Shown piece after piece: positions 11,920 to 23,325 of a stretch of 64,000 bases of DNA (the first letter of the stretch is position 1; the number at the start of each line of letters is the position of its first letter). The stretch comes from Argyresthia goedartella (Eukaryota > Arthropoda > Insecta > Lepidoptera > Argyresthiidae). A program made the position numbers and the translations under genes. The stretch is from positions 523,501 to 587,500 of the forward strand of contig OX463809.1 in the NCBI GenBank assembly GCA_949825045.1, given 5' to 3'. Below the pieces are notes generated by a model. It made no database searches. It was not told where the DNA came from and saw only the letters and a list, made by a program, of their open reading frames with translations.

Positions 11920-12551
11920 TTGGCGCAACTGGTCACCTCATGACCGACACTGTCGCAGTGCACACAGCCGTCAACCGACGGTGCGGCACTCAAAACGCCA
12001 AATTGTTTTGACCGCCCACCCCCCCGTGGGGGTGGGGAGCGCGGCCCCTTCCGCATCCGCGCGGGTTGGCGCTGCACACTGGCCTCCGAATCCAATGTGT
12101 CGCATCGCCTGCATTCACCCTCCAAAAAATCCGTTAATTGGACGAGCGTGGGCAGTTCCGAGCTACTGCCCCCATGCAGCTGTTCAAACCGACTTTGAAC
12201 AGCTGCAGGCAACCGTGACAAAACCATATATAACACGATATATGACCATTGGTCTACCGGCAGACCAAGGTTCTAAAGGGCCTTAGTGGCCACCAGCACA
12301 GGGTTGAGCACCTGTACCCGGATGTCAACATCCCGGGTTACTCTTGGGATGCTGAACAGCTTCCCCAGCTGCGCATCAACCAACCGCCGTTTGTGTTGGT
12401 AGCGGTCAAACAATATGACCCGGGCAATCTCATAATTGCCCGCCGTGACCGTTAGGTGACCGACCAACTCCTTCGGTTCACCCCGCAGTGCCATCAATAA
12501 TTGGGCCAACTTGTAGGCGTTGTCCAGGTCGTCCCGACCGTGGACCAGGCT

Positions 12552-14216
12552 ATCGAATAAATTGTAATTTAGTAAAATTTTTGAGAAATTAATCTTATCA
12601 CAGCTATTACATCATTTTGAATCAAATAAGCTAATGCATAACAAACAGTTTGGATTCACTCGCGGTCGTTCAACAACAGATGCCGGAATTCAGTTCATTG
12701 AAAGTATTTTTGATGCCTGGGAAGAGTCACAAGATGCCCTAGGCATTTTTTGTGACTTATCTAAGGCTTTTGATTGCGTTTGTCATGAAACATTGATCAG
12801 GAAATTACATCATTATGGAGTTAGAGACACGTCATTGAATTTGTTAAAATCTTATCTGAACGGAAGAATACAAAGGGTAGACGTAAACGGAGAACGATCA
12901 CCAGGATCATTGGTTTCTTTGGGCGTGCCACAGGGCTCAATATTGGGACCCTTCCTATTCCTCATCTATATAAACGACTTACCCTATCTAGGAAGGGACT
13001 GTCATGATATGGTACTGTTTGCTGATGACACCTCACTTATTTTTAAAACAAAGCGAAACCAACACGCTACTGATGATCACGTGAACAATACCATATCAAG
13101 AGTGGTAAATTGGTTTAATGTTAATAATTTGCTATTAAATGAGAAAAAGACTAAATGTGTTAAGTTTCTTACTACTAACGTTAAAAATAATCAGACATGT
13201 ATAACAATTAAAAATGAGGAATTGGAATTGGTAACCAGCACAGTGTTTCTAGGTATAACGTTGGATTCAAAACTCCAATGGGGTCCACATATTGATAAGC
13301 TATCGAACAGACTGAGCTCTGCAGCTTTTGCATGCAGGAAAATCCGTCACTTGACAGATTTAAAAACAGCCAGATTAGTTTATTTTAGTTATTTTCATAG
13401 TATTATGTCCTACGGTATTCTGCTCTGGGGCAGTGCTGCTGACATAAACACTATTTTTGTGCTGCAGAAGCGGGCTGTTCGTGCGATTTATAAAATGAAT
13501 AATAGAGATTCTCTTAGAAATAAGTTTAAAGAAGTAAATATATTGACAGTCCATAGTCAATATATTTACGAGAATATTATGTATGTCCATAAGAACATTG
13601 TTAACTTTCGAAGAAACTGTGATATACATAACTTTAATACTAGAAACAAGGACAAACTTGCAGTGCCCACTACTCGGCTCCATAAAATAAAAAACCTGTT
13701 CAAGGGTAATTGTGTAAGATTTTACAATAAACTCCCAAGCACTTTGACAGATCTATCAATTAATAAGTTCAAGAAATACATCAAGCAAAGGCTTATTTCT
13801 AAAGCTTACTACAGTATTAAAGAGTACATAGACGATAAAAATGCTTGGGACTGAATTGTTCTAATTAATTGTGAGCATCCTCACTGCCAGAGTTTCTTTT
13901 ACTGGACACTTGGAGGCCTTTTACACCTCCAAAGATTAATTTAATTATACAACTCTTGACTGTGGGGACCATTTACATCTCCTATTATCATTGTATTATT
14001 GACTAAAGAGACTATACATCTCTGTTATTTATATTTTAATTATTTTATTATGACATTTGAGACTCTTTACATCTCTCAGAAACAATAATTAAGTACTTTT
14101 TTTTTTCTGATAATATGATAATAATACCAAATGTTCTGTAAAAAATGAAATGAAATGACATGTGAAAGTGCCCTTGTGGCCTATTTACAGAATAAACGTT
14201 TTGAGTTTTGAGTTTT
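12552..14216 (+). mobile_element. LINE-F: 5'-truncated non-LTR retrotransposon
   Basis: Inserted in BEL1 gag, which stops at its left edge and resumes at its right edge. It contains only the RT C-terminal half of ORF2 and a 3' UTR, ending aataaacg followed by three repeats of ttttgag (14190-14216). A short attc on either side may be the target duplication. Confidence 0.82.
12634..13854 (+). pseudogene. LINE-F ORF2, C-terminal RT fragment
   Basis: An open frame of 406 codons encoding the later part of a jockey/CR1-type reverse transcriptase: FCDLSKAFDCV, LGVPQGSILGPFLFLIYIND and the catalytic FADDTSLIF, then the thumb and C-terminal region ending SKAYYSIKEYIDD. The endonuclease and the first RT blocks are missing because the copy is 5'-truncated, so it cannot act on its own. 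Its C-terminal end resembles LINE-C (SKAYYSVSEFIDE), placing both in one clade. The frame itself is undamaged, so insertion is fairly recent. Confidence 0.88.
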
Positions 14217-14635
14217 GAATTGATGAATGCCGGCCACTCATCAATTGCCCCACCGAAGGCCGGAATCTCCAGGTTTGGCAGCCTTCCAACAACACCCTTA
14301 GGGGGCGGGTCTCCGCTACCCTCCCCGCGGTCATCCCGACGCGACCGCTTAATTTTTTCGGCGCGACGCTCGATGTCGCCCAAGCACTCCATCGCTTGGT
14401 CAGCATCCGCGCAGAGCTGCTTCACTGCAGCCACCGAAGCCTCATCCGTAATCCCGAGGGCTTCAGCCTCCGCGGCCAGCCGACACATCTTCCCGACGCG
14501 TGTCATTGCATCCTCCACACGCTTGAGCAGCACATCGTCCATGTCAGGTCGCTCCACATACTTGTGAGTATGGGCGAGCCATCTCATCTCCTCACGGACG
14601 CCATACCGCAGTACCGTCAAGGGTGAAGGTGCCAT
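14217..14635 (-). pseudogene. BEL1 gag, N-terminal part
   Basis: Start of gag. The ATG at 14633-14635 begins MAPSPLTVLRYGVREEM; an upstream TTG at 14644 is in frame but less likely. Residues rich in E, D and R with predicted helices (VEDAMTRVGKM, DADQAMECLGDIE) are followed by LPNLEIPAFGG and EWPAF, the conserved BEL gag signature. The frame runs into LINE-F just after EWPAFIN. The rest of gag is at 10495-12551. Confidence 0.85.
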
Positions 14636-15324
14636 GGTTACCAATTCAATTGTTTCTGGTCCTATGCTTCACTACCGAACTAAGCACAGCCAGAGACCAG
14701 CACTTTCCCGTCAGCGCTGGGCACAGAAATTAAAACTAAGTTGTAAAAACCAAGGCAACCGCTAAAACAATTAAATCCCAAACAATATTTAATATGGTCG
14801 CCCTGTGGACATACACCTTATAAATATATACTCTAAATCAATTAGAGAATGCCACCATAAAACACAATACAAAAATAACCCACAAAACTTGATTATGAAA
14901 ACAATACAAAATAATAAGTGGCTTCTAGAAGTGGCCCCTCCGATATGAACCACACTTCCTTTGAGGTCAGCAAAATCAGCTTAATACCCCTTAAATAGCC
15001 CGACCCTGCTGTGTAAACCAAAATAACACTGCAGTACTGTAGAATTCGACGTTCTACCGCAAGTAATACAATCTAGTTACTTCGCAGAATGACTGTTCAA
15101 TCTTTTATGCGCACAAACAGTAGTTTCCGACTACAAATTTATTATTGACTAAATTGACACTTATACTTTCACTAACCGAAATGAACTTTAATTGTGGTAC
15201 CGACCACAGACTCATTGCCAAACAGATTGCCGGCCAATCTGAGATATTCTTTTCTCCCAACTACAATGTGGCAAAAGGCAACCCTACAACCGTGAATCGA
15301 TGATTTCCCACTAGGAAAACCACG
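14636..15324 (-). other. BEL1 leader between primer site and gag
   Basis: AT-rich, without open frames. In element orientation this is the 5' untranslated leader where packaging signals would lie; no specific structure recognised. Confidence 0.55.
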
Positions 15325-15335
15325 CTCTGCTACCA
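15325..15335 (-). promoter_or_regulatory. BEL1 primer binding site
   Basis: On the minus strand, three bases after the 5' LTR, the sequence TGGTAGCAGAG matches 11 bases complementary to the 3' end of eukaryotic initiator tRNA-Met. The match stops there, so a partial-match primer or another tRNA is possible. Confidence 0.55.
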
Positions 15336-15338
15336 AAT

Positions 15339-16249
15339 TGATTAATTTCCACGCCTACCGAACGGCGTGGAATCCTGAGGGGGCTGGGGTTTTGCCAGCA
15401 CGGGAGAAAAGAAGTGAATGAATTTGTTACTGACCTTTGTCGCCGTAGACAGGAAATCGAAAGCTCGATTCGAGACAGGAATACGGGATAAGAGCAGAAT
15501 TGGGATAGGATAGGAATCGAACCACTATCGTCGCTGCCCGGCGCTGTCGCCGGTGTGCTGCCTGCCGTCACGTGGAGTCGCCGCTACCGATACGACGAGT
15601 TGGAGACCGTACAACTTCAACCTTCACCACGAATCACTCAACCACTGACGCGAATCTACTTATTTCCCGACGATGTTTATGATGAGCACTCCGACCAGGC
15701 CCGACGCCTGTATTTGGTAATTGTTACACCGAATTACAATCACTGGCCCGACGCCTGGCACGATGTTGTTCTCACGATGAGAAAAGGATCAAGATAACCT
15801 CCAATGTTTTCCTCTCGTTGGTACGAGTGACAGCTGCGGTCCGTTTCCGCTTAGTGATGTCCAGATTACTCGCGGTCGATCCGCGTAACAAAAAACCGAT
15901 GTTTAATTTTCCACGCCTACCGAACGGCGTGGAATCCGAAGGGGGTGGGCTTTTGCCATCACGTGAGAGAAAAGTGAGTTGAATTGTTACTGACCTTTTC
16001 GTCGCAGACTGGTAGATCGAAAGCTCGATTCGAGACAGGAATGCGGGAGAGGAGACAGTTTTGGGATAGGAGAGGAATCGAAACCTTGCCGTCGCTGCCG
16101 ACGCTGTCGCCGGTGTGCTGCCTGCCGACACGTGGAGTCGCCGCTACCGATACGACGATGTCCAATCAACAGAGATTACTTGACCGCTGACGCGAATCTA
16201 CTTATTTCCCGACGATGTATATGACGTTCCGAAGCATAAATATTAAACA
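15339..16249 (-). repeat. BEL1 5' LTR, compound
   Basis: 911 bp, against 593 bp for the 3' LTR. 15339-15899 matches the 3' LTR up to near its outer end. Then, instead of the last 30 bases, a second diverged and internally deleted LTR-like copy begins (15902-16249), with its own ttttccacgcctaccgaacg start and the normal cataaatattaaaca end. The flanking duplication gtatt is at 16250-16254. Confidence 0.8.
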
Positions 16250-16254
16250 GTATT

Positions 16255-16600
16255 TAAACATCTAACATTCTGATAGATGCAACTAAATTCAAGCTCTTTT
16301 AAATTAAAAATATGGAGTTCACAGCTTATATTAAACATTCATCACCACGTTACAGCATAAATTTTTCAATAGAGTCTTTGTCCTTAATCCACACTATTTT
16401 CGAAGTAGTTGTCTTTCTCACCAAGACGCGACCCCTACTGATCCAGACAAACTTGTAGTCAGATGCTTTAGCTTTCAGTCTGGCTAAAATGTGTAGTTCG
16501 CGGTTTGTAGGGGAAAGATGCTCTGAGACATACACACCATTTTTGTCTCCTGCTATGCCAATGCCGGAGACAAAAATGCAGACATATGCCTGCTATGCTA
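16255..16600 (-). pseudogene. LINE-A ORF1 C-terminal end, copy 1
   Basis: Continuation of LINE-A to the right of BEL1. The open frame 16350-16535 (61 codons) reads YVSEHLSPTNRELH and YKFVWISRGRVLVRK, a C-terminal domain found in ORF1 proteins of jockey/CR1-type LINEs. It is 5'-truncated at about 16600, next to a short gctatg repeat and the LINE-B tail. Confidence 0.65.
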
Positions 16601-16921
16601 TGCTATGTCTAGTATAATAATAATAATAATAATAATAATAATCGTTTATTCTTGAAAATTTTACAACATAAATCTTGTTATTACATTAGGTAAGGAACAA
16701 GGGATGATCACTACTCCCTAAAATAGGGCGAATCCTGTGGTATAGTTTAAGTAGTAGCACTTCCCTCCAGTAAGTGACACTTAACAATTTTACAAAATGA
16801 ACAGAGTAAAAAGAACAGTTTTCTAGCAGTAAATAGTTAAGTGATTAAATGTATACAGGTAGTATGTTTTTTATCTAGACATCGTGATTACTAACTTATT
16901 TATAAAAATATAATAAAATGT

Positions 16922-17017
16922 AGTGTGTGTGTTTGTGTGTGTGTGTGTGTGCGTGTGTGTGTGTGTGTGTGCGCGTGCGTACGTGTGTATGTGTGTGAGT
17001 GTGTGTGTGTGTGTGTG

Positions 17018-17049
<32 letters not shown>

Positions 17050-17097
17050 GGTGTGTGAGGGTGTGTGTGTGTGTATGAGTGAGGGTGTGTTTGTGAG
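16922..17097. repeat. GT microsatellite, copy 1
   Basis: About 175 bp of interrupted (GT)n in the LINE-B 3' UTR, with many variant steps. Copy 2 (42311-42487) is purer. Confidence 0.95.
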
Positions 17098-17188
17098 AGA
17101 GTCGTATGAGTATGTCCATATTTAAAAAATAATATTTGGAATTACCAGTATTACTTTATTACGTATGTGCTTAATAATATGAGTTTTA

Positions 17189-20135
17189 TTAGCATAAAAT
17201 AGTTACGAATTTTTCAGTATCTTCATATGATTGGGATCTAAGCCATTGGTATATTGTTTTTTTTGTTTCAAAGTTAGTTTTATTGTAAATTTCGCTTGCT
17301 TTACTCAATTTATTGTATAAAAAGGGTCCCAGAAACTTGAAAAACCTTTGCATAAAATTAGTACGAACCTTTATAAGTGGGCATACTTTATCTTTTCGTC
17401 TTTTTGAATTAATTGTATAGTTATTATAATTACTTGATGAGAGTATATTATGTTGTCTAAGTATAGTGATCTGAATGAATATCTGTCTGACAGTCAGAAT
17501 ATCACAATAATTGTAGAGTTCTGATGTAGGGAAAAGGTACGGTTTGAATGTGCAAACATTCAACACAGCACGCTGGGCTCTTTCGACGCGTAAAAGTGTA
17601 GTCTTATGGGCACCGCCCCAGTTAGAGATACAGTAGCGTATGAGATATTCGGCTAAAGCCACATAGATGCGTTTCATAATAAATGGCTCTGCTACATGTC
17701 GAAGTTGTTTAAAAATATATATTAATTTTCTAATCTTAGTGCTGAGACTCTGAATATGGTTTTTAAATTTTAGGTTATTGTCCAGTACTATACCTAAATA
17801 TTTGATATTAGAAATCCTTTCTAGCACTCTACATGAGCAAACATTATTTTCTAAAATATTGCATGTATGAGCATATAATTTGTGTTCAATGTTTGGTTGT
17901 GTTGAGGCAGTGATCGAGAAAGTTAAATATTTAGTTTTTTCAGTGTTAACCGTCAAAATATTTTCAAGTAACCAAGAGGAGACAAGATTGAAACCTGTTT
18001 GAGCACTATCAAAAACTTCATCCCAATTTTTTCCTGCAAAGGGTAACACCGTGTCATCGGCATAAGTTGTAATTTTGGCTTTAGGTAATGTGAGTCGGCA
18101 AAGGTCATTAATATAAATGAGAAATAAGGTAGGTCCAAGAATGCTGCCTTGTGGGACTCCCCGATGGACTAACTGTGTACTGCTCGTGAACTCCCCAATT
18201 TTAACACATTGAGTTCGGTTTGTCAGATAACTTCTAAAGAGCTCTAATTGGGTCCCTCTTGTTCCCATGATCTCGAGTTTTTTCAAGAGGAGTTTGACCG
18301 AGACGGTGTCGAATGCTTTGGCTAAATCGAGGAATATTGCCAAACAGCGTTGGCCATTGTCAAGGTTTTCGGATATGCTGCTGGTTAGTTCGTGTACAGC
18401 GTCGGATGTGAATTTTCCTGCACGGAAACCGAATTGATTTTCCGCTAGCAGACAATGTTTTTCCAAATATTTTATCAGCCTTGTGTTCATTATTTTTTCG
18501 AGCAATTATGAAAGAGAAGGGAGGATAGATATGGGCCTGTAGCATTCAACACGATCGCGGTCACCGCCCATATGAATTGGAAGGACAACTGATTTTTTGA
18601 GAGTATCGGGAAAAATCCCTTTATCTAAACATAAATTGAAGACGTGGGGTTAGAATGGGGACAAAATAATCTTTATTTGATTTCAAAATCAAATTTGATA
18701 TATTGTCCCAGCCAATAGAACATTCATTTTTAAGATTACTTCAATTTCGTGATTGTCCGTTTCTAACAATAAAAAAGAATAAGGCTGGAAGTTTTGATCC
18801 AAAGGCGTTGGTTTTATCGTTTTCTTTTGATAATTTATTGCCTCAGCGAGACTCCTTCCTACGTTAACAAAATAGTCGTTAACACTTTCTATTGATGATT
18901 GCGGGGAATTTAAGGTTGTTAAAAGTTCTTTAGGTTTGTCTTTAATTTGAGTGGTCGAGGAAATCATTTTAATAGCCTTCCAAAGCTCTTTATTGTTGTT
19001 GCCCGCTTGACTAATCTGCGATTTCTCAAAGTCTGTCTTAAGTTTTTGTAACAAATTGTTGCAAAAATTCCTTTATCTTTTGTAAGTTAATTTAAGGTTT
19101 TTATTTTCAGGGTCTAACATTAATTTACTATGCAGGTTATCTCTATTTCTTATGCAACGCAGGAGTCCTGCAGTCATCCACGGTTTAAAAATCTTTTTCA
19201 TACTTGAAACTTTGCGAGTTTTAGTATTAGAGTTAATGGCACTTTGCAAAATTTCTATAAAAGAATTCATAGCATCATTTGGGTCCGGGACTTTATAAAT
19301 GAAGTCAAAATATGTTTCTTTTAGGGATTTTGATAGCCCTTCTATGTCCAATACTGAATATGTCATTGGTGGACACAGCTTTTTCTTTTTTAAGTTAAGA
19401 CTTAACAGGACCGCTTTATGGTCTATTAATGATGAGTGAATTACTATTGTGACGGCTTCATTTTTCGTTTTAAGCAACACGTGATCTAAGCATGTGTTAC
19501 TTTGGTCTCTAGTAACAAAAGTGTGTCCAGGAAGGAGTCCATAAAAGGCAATTCTATTTAAATAAATATCGGCATCAGGATTATGGTTTTCTAGCTTAAT
19601 ATCTATGTTAAGGTCTCCTGTTAATAATATGTTTGGAAATGGTGATAGATCTTGTAAAACACTACATAGAGATTCCATAAAATTATCATTTTTTTTATAA
19701 CTAGGCGAGCGGTAGATAGCAATAACTGCCATGTCTTTTTCGTGTTTCACTATAAGACAATTTCCTTCCTCAAAATTGGGCTCTTCAATTGTGATTTTCA
19801 GGTTATCCTTATAATATATCACCACTCCATCATTTTGATTTCGATGATTCCGATTTGCGCAATGCTTATAGCCCTGTACCAAGGGTAGAATAGGGGCACA
19901 GGATAGCCAACATTCTGTCAAAATAAGAATGTCAAAATCAACTTTTAGTTCATGTAATAAAACCAAAAATTCATCCATATTTCGGTCTATACTTCTTATA
20001 TTTTGAGTGATGATTTTTAGATAAGTATGTGATGTAGGGACATAATTAACACATTTACTGGTTTCAGTGAGAAATGATTTAGAGACCGATATGTTATCAA
20101 GGTCTTTTATGAATTGGACATTATCGAATGTGAAT
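17189..20135 (-). pseudogene. LINE-B ORF2 (endonuclease-RT), copy 1
   Basis: Jockey/CR1-type ORF2. The N-terminal endonuclease begins near 20135 (TQNIRSIDRNMDEFLVLL) and shows LTECWLS, GDLNIDI and, at the end, IDHKAV (19073-19978). A linker (18689-19054) is in another frame. The RT (17189-18505) has FLDLAKAFDTVS, RGVPQGSILGPTLFLIYIND and the catalytic YADDT, and a full C-terminal region. Frame breaks near 19060, 18690 and 18510 separate the parts, so no complete protein can be made. Confidence 0.85.
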
Positions 20136-20524
20136 AATTAGTGTATTTCGTCTGGTAAGCTTTACAAAATTTAAAAATGATTTACGAGATTTACGTATAT
20201 ACCATTTCAGTTTTAAGTCTGAGTTTTCTTCATAATGGGAAAATATTATGGCTATTTCACTTTTAGCCTCTAACTTGTGGAGAGACCTTAATATTTTTGT
20301 TGGTTTTGATGACTTAAGATGTGATTGTTGTGTGTATTTATGTGAAATTATTGTGTATAAATTTGTTTGATAAGTGTGTGATGAGGGTGTTTGTTTGTTC
20401 ATTGTTTTGAATCTATTAAAATGTGTATTAAATGTGAATTTCTTACTTAAGTACAGGAATAGAAGGTTTGTAAAAACAAAAAGTATTAGTCACGCCTTAT
20501 TTTTCAAGTTGCTTATATCATTCT

Positions 20525-21388
20525 AACTGATAATACGGTTGAAAGGCTTCTTTTCACTTTTTTGGAGGTACACTATTCCACGTGAGGTCCAGCAGAAGTT
20601 ATAATTGTTTTCCTTTGCAAATTCGTGTGCTAAGTAGAACAAGCGTTGAGTCTTCGGTGTAAGTGTTTCCGAGACGAAAATACCATTTTTTGGTACTTCT
20701 ATTCACAGATGTGTGGTATTTAATTTATCAGCATTTGGTTTATTCTTAATAAAAGTTTTAATCGCTGATATCAGGGCTTCTTTTTTTAGTACTGAGCTGA
20801 ACTCGACAATGATCGGTCTTGCAGAATCTTTTGTGTTACTTGTTCTATATATATATCCTTTATCTCACTATCACCGATTGGTAGTCTTACTAAATCTGCC
20901 AAGTTTTTTAGTACTTTACACAGGTGATTTTTTGATTCGTGACTGGTTTCATCGGTGATTTTGGGAATATTTCGCACTTCAACACAGGAAGATCGTGTTT
21001 TCCGCTCTAGGAGTTCTATCTTATCCTCCAGAGTGTTAATATATTGTCGGTCTTTACGTTTTTCCGACTCCAGGACATCAATCCGTTTTATCAGTTCGTC
21101 ATGTTTCTCAGACATGAATTCTTCGCTTTTTGTAATGCCGTTATTTTGATTTCTTATAATAGTAATATTCTCTTGAGGTGTATTGAGTCGCGACTCTATG
21201 TCATTCGAAAATGATGCAAACATTCCACGCATGTTGCCTACAAAATCCCGGAATTCATCCGCATTGTCTAATCCGTCATGCTTTCGTTTAAAACCTCTTG
21301 GTATGGCGTTGACAGAGTCCATTTGTAAGCCTAGAGTTGACGCTAGATTAGGAGTTGTATAGTATAGTCTGGTATGTGCGCATCTCAA
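20525..21388 (-). pseudogene. LINE-B ORF1, copy 1
   Basis: Probable RNA-binding ORF1 protein. The 200-codon frame 20786-21388 starts with a basic stretch (PRGFKRKHD), has a long charged coiled-coil segment (KRIDVLESEKRKDR, LEDKIELLERK) and begins an RRM-like domain (CVEVRNIPKIT). After a frameshift the C-terminus continues at about 20525-20690 (GIFVSETLTPKTQRLFYLA), like the LINE-A ORF1 end. The most likely start is the ATG reading MDSVNAIPRG, about 22 codons inside the frame. Confidence 0.7.
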
Positions 21389-21439
21389 GCCTTTTACTAC
21401 TTACTTCCGAAGATGTCGCTCTCCTTATAATTGCCTCTG

Positions 21440-22998
21440 GCAAATAGGTGATGTTTTCCGGACAGAATGCCCCGAGCCATATAAAAGTAAGTGCGACTCA
21501 AAACGTGACATACTGAGGTTACAACAGTAAGTTCTATGATCTGATAGGTTTAATAGGACCGATTTTTGTTCACGCAAAGGTAATAATGCATAGATTATGG
21601 GCTAGTGACTGTAACTGGGACGACTCACCTCCTGAAGACATACGCCAAATATGGACAGATTTTGTCAGGAAATTACAACAGTTGGAGCCACTCGTCATAC
21701 AGCGCTGCGTAAAACCGTGCGGTGCAGTTAAGGTACAGCTAATCGGGTTTGCAGATGCGTCGGCAGTCGCCTATGGGTGCTGTCTATATTTACGCATGAT
21801 AGACAATAAAGGTGAGGTACATGTTAACTTACTTTGCTCCAAATCGAGGATCAACCCGCTCCGCAAACAGCTGACCATCCCCAGGCTCGAGTTAAACGCT
21901 GCGGTCCTACTAGTGGAACTGACTGCAAAGGTAAATAACACCATAGGTACAAAAACACAACTCATCGACACTTACCTCTACTCTGACTTCCAAATAGTGT
22001 TAGCTTGGCTAAACAATGACGTCACTAAATTACAAACTTACGTCGCAAATAGGGTTAGAGCGATTGTAGGGCTTACTAAAAGTTGTCGATGGCAGTATGT
22101 AAATACGGCTGAAAATCCGTCTGATTGCCTCAGTCGTGGTTTACAGCCCCACGAGCTAAAAGACCATGAAACGTGGTGGCATGCCCCATCGTTTTTACAT
22201 GATAAAAATTTTAACTTGATAACGACGTGCGATTCACCTGCTCAAATTCCCGAACTGAAAGGAAACAATGACGAATTCGTAGGTGTATTATCTGTCGCTC
22301 GCACTAATGATTTATTTACAAAATTAAAAAAGTTTTCAAATATTAATATGATGACTCGTGTACTTGCCTACATTATCAGATTATGTAATAATGTAAAATC
22401 TAATTTCATAATGCAAAAGGATTTTTTGTCATCTAAAGAACTCGACAAGGCTTTGTTATTAATTGTGAAGCATGAGCAGAAATTGTTTTATGATAAAGAG
22501 ATTAAGTGTCAAGCCTCTAACAGTGAAGTCAGTAACAACTTGAGGTCTCTCACTCTGTTTCTAGATAGCGACGGAGTCATTAGAGTCGGAGGTCGCTTAC
22601 ACAACGCGCCCATTCCTTACGCGAAGCAACATCCTGCTATTTTGCCCAAAGAGTCTGAAATAACTGCCTTGATTGTGAGAGATGAGCATCTAAAAATGCT
22701 TCATGCCGGTCAGAGACTAGTATTAAGTTCATTAAGACAAAGATTCTGGATAGTAGATGGTCTACAAACTGTAAAAAAAATCATACACAAATGTATTCCG
22801 TGTTTCAGAATGAAGGCTGTCGCCAACACTCAACTGATGGGTTCCTTGCCTGCTGACCGTGTCACCGTGAGCCGTCCTTTCCAAAAGGTTGGCGTTGACT
22901 ACGCTGGGCCGGTATCCGTCAAAAACAGCCGCATTAGGAAACCAGTAATCGGAAAAGGTTATATTGTTTTATATGTATGCTTCGTAACAAAAGCCATA
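21440..22998 (+). pseudogene. BEL2 pol, RNase H to integrase, copy 1
   Basis: Second, distinct BEL/Pao family. The readable frame 21586-23025 starts at the RT/RNase H connection (MHRLWASDCNWDDSPPEDI), with RNase H (GFADASAVAYG, YSDFQIVLAWL), then the integrase zinc part (CIPCFRMK) and first catalytic D (GVDYAGPV). Recognisable RT connection sequence extends left to about 21440 with frame errors; the 5' half is missing next to LINE-B. At 22998 LINE-C interrupts it; the final codons of the open frame are LINE-C tail, not BEL2. Confidence 0.88.
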
Positions 22999-23325
22999 TT
23001 CATATTCATATTCATATTTTATTGATAATAAGATATTACATGTCAACAGTATACAATAAACGAAAATAAATTAAATTAGCAGGCATAATGATTATGAATA
23101 ACATGTCAGGATAGTACAATAATACAATAGTATACACTCACTAATAAAAGTCAATAATAAAAGTTATGTCAAAAAGAATATTAATGTAAAAATCGCATAA
23201 TAATAAGAATAATACCACTACAGGTAAAAATTAATAAAATTACATGTCAGAATAAAAAAATAAATAAAAAATAAAATAGGTCACAATTTCATTACAATCA
23301 TAAGTTAATTAAGTCAGTGATTAAC

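Larger units (their letters stand above)
10495..12551 (-). pseudogene. BEL1 gag, C-terminal two thirds
   Basis: Structural protein of the BEL element. 12273-12509 has the conserved gag motif ELVGHLTVTAGNYEIA and DRYQHKRRLVDAQL. After a frameshift near 12240-12270, 11920-12236 carries PTLVQLTDFLEGECRRC and a first zinc knuckle CVHCDSVGHEVTSC. A 642-bp insert (11278-11919) follows. Then 10928-11277 has a second knuckle CFGCLGPHPLSEC and a C-rich/H segment. A run of nine G at 10956-10964 coincides with another frame change. The last frame ends at a TAG (10495-10497) that is in frame with pol. The N-terminal part lies beyond LINE-F at 14217-14635. Confidence 0.85.
6046..16249 (-). mobile_element. 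BEL1: BEL/Pao LTR retrotransposon, copy 1
   Basis: Nested in LINE-A and oriented to the left. Read on the minus strand it has a compound 5' LTR (15339-16249), a primer site, a leader, gag (14635 to 10495, interrupted twice), pol (10449 to 6670) and a 3' LTR (6046-6638). LTR ends are TG and CA. A 5-bp duplication flanks it. Domain order in pol (protease, RT, RNase H, integrase) and RT motif YVDD are as expected for BEL/Pao. It is disabled by frameshifts, a 70-bp integrase deletion and two insertions. Confidence 0.92.
16611..21420 (-). mobile_element. LINE-B, copy 1
   Basis: Nearly full-length non-LTR retrotransposon on the minus strand. The 3' end is at the left: aataaacga followed by a (TTA)n tail (16612-16643). 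The 3' UTR includes a long GT microsatellite. ORF2 (17189 to about 20135) and ORF1 (about 20525 to 21388) are recognisable but broken. The 5' end near 21420 abuts BEL2 and is not precisely placed. Confidence 0.8.

Noticed and set aside
16925..17125. Open frames of repeated C-V or T-H residues in the GT tract (also 42260-42514)
   Set aside because: Translation of a dinucleotide microsatellite.
20121..20402. 93-codon minus-strand frame between LINE-B ORF1 and ORF2 (also 44086-44367)
   Set aside because: Lies in the ORF1/ORF2 junction, no recognisable domain; recurrence is explained by the unit duplication. It could contain a shifted ORF2 N-terminus but I cannot support it.
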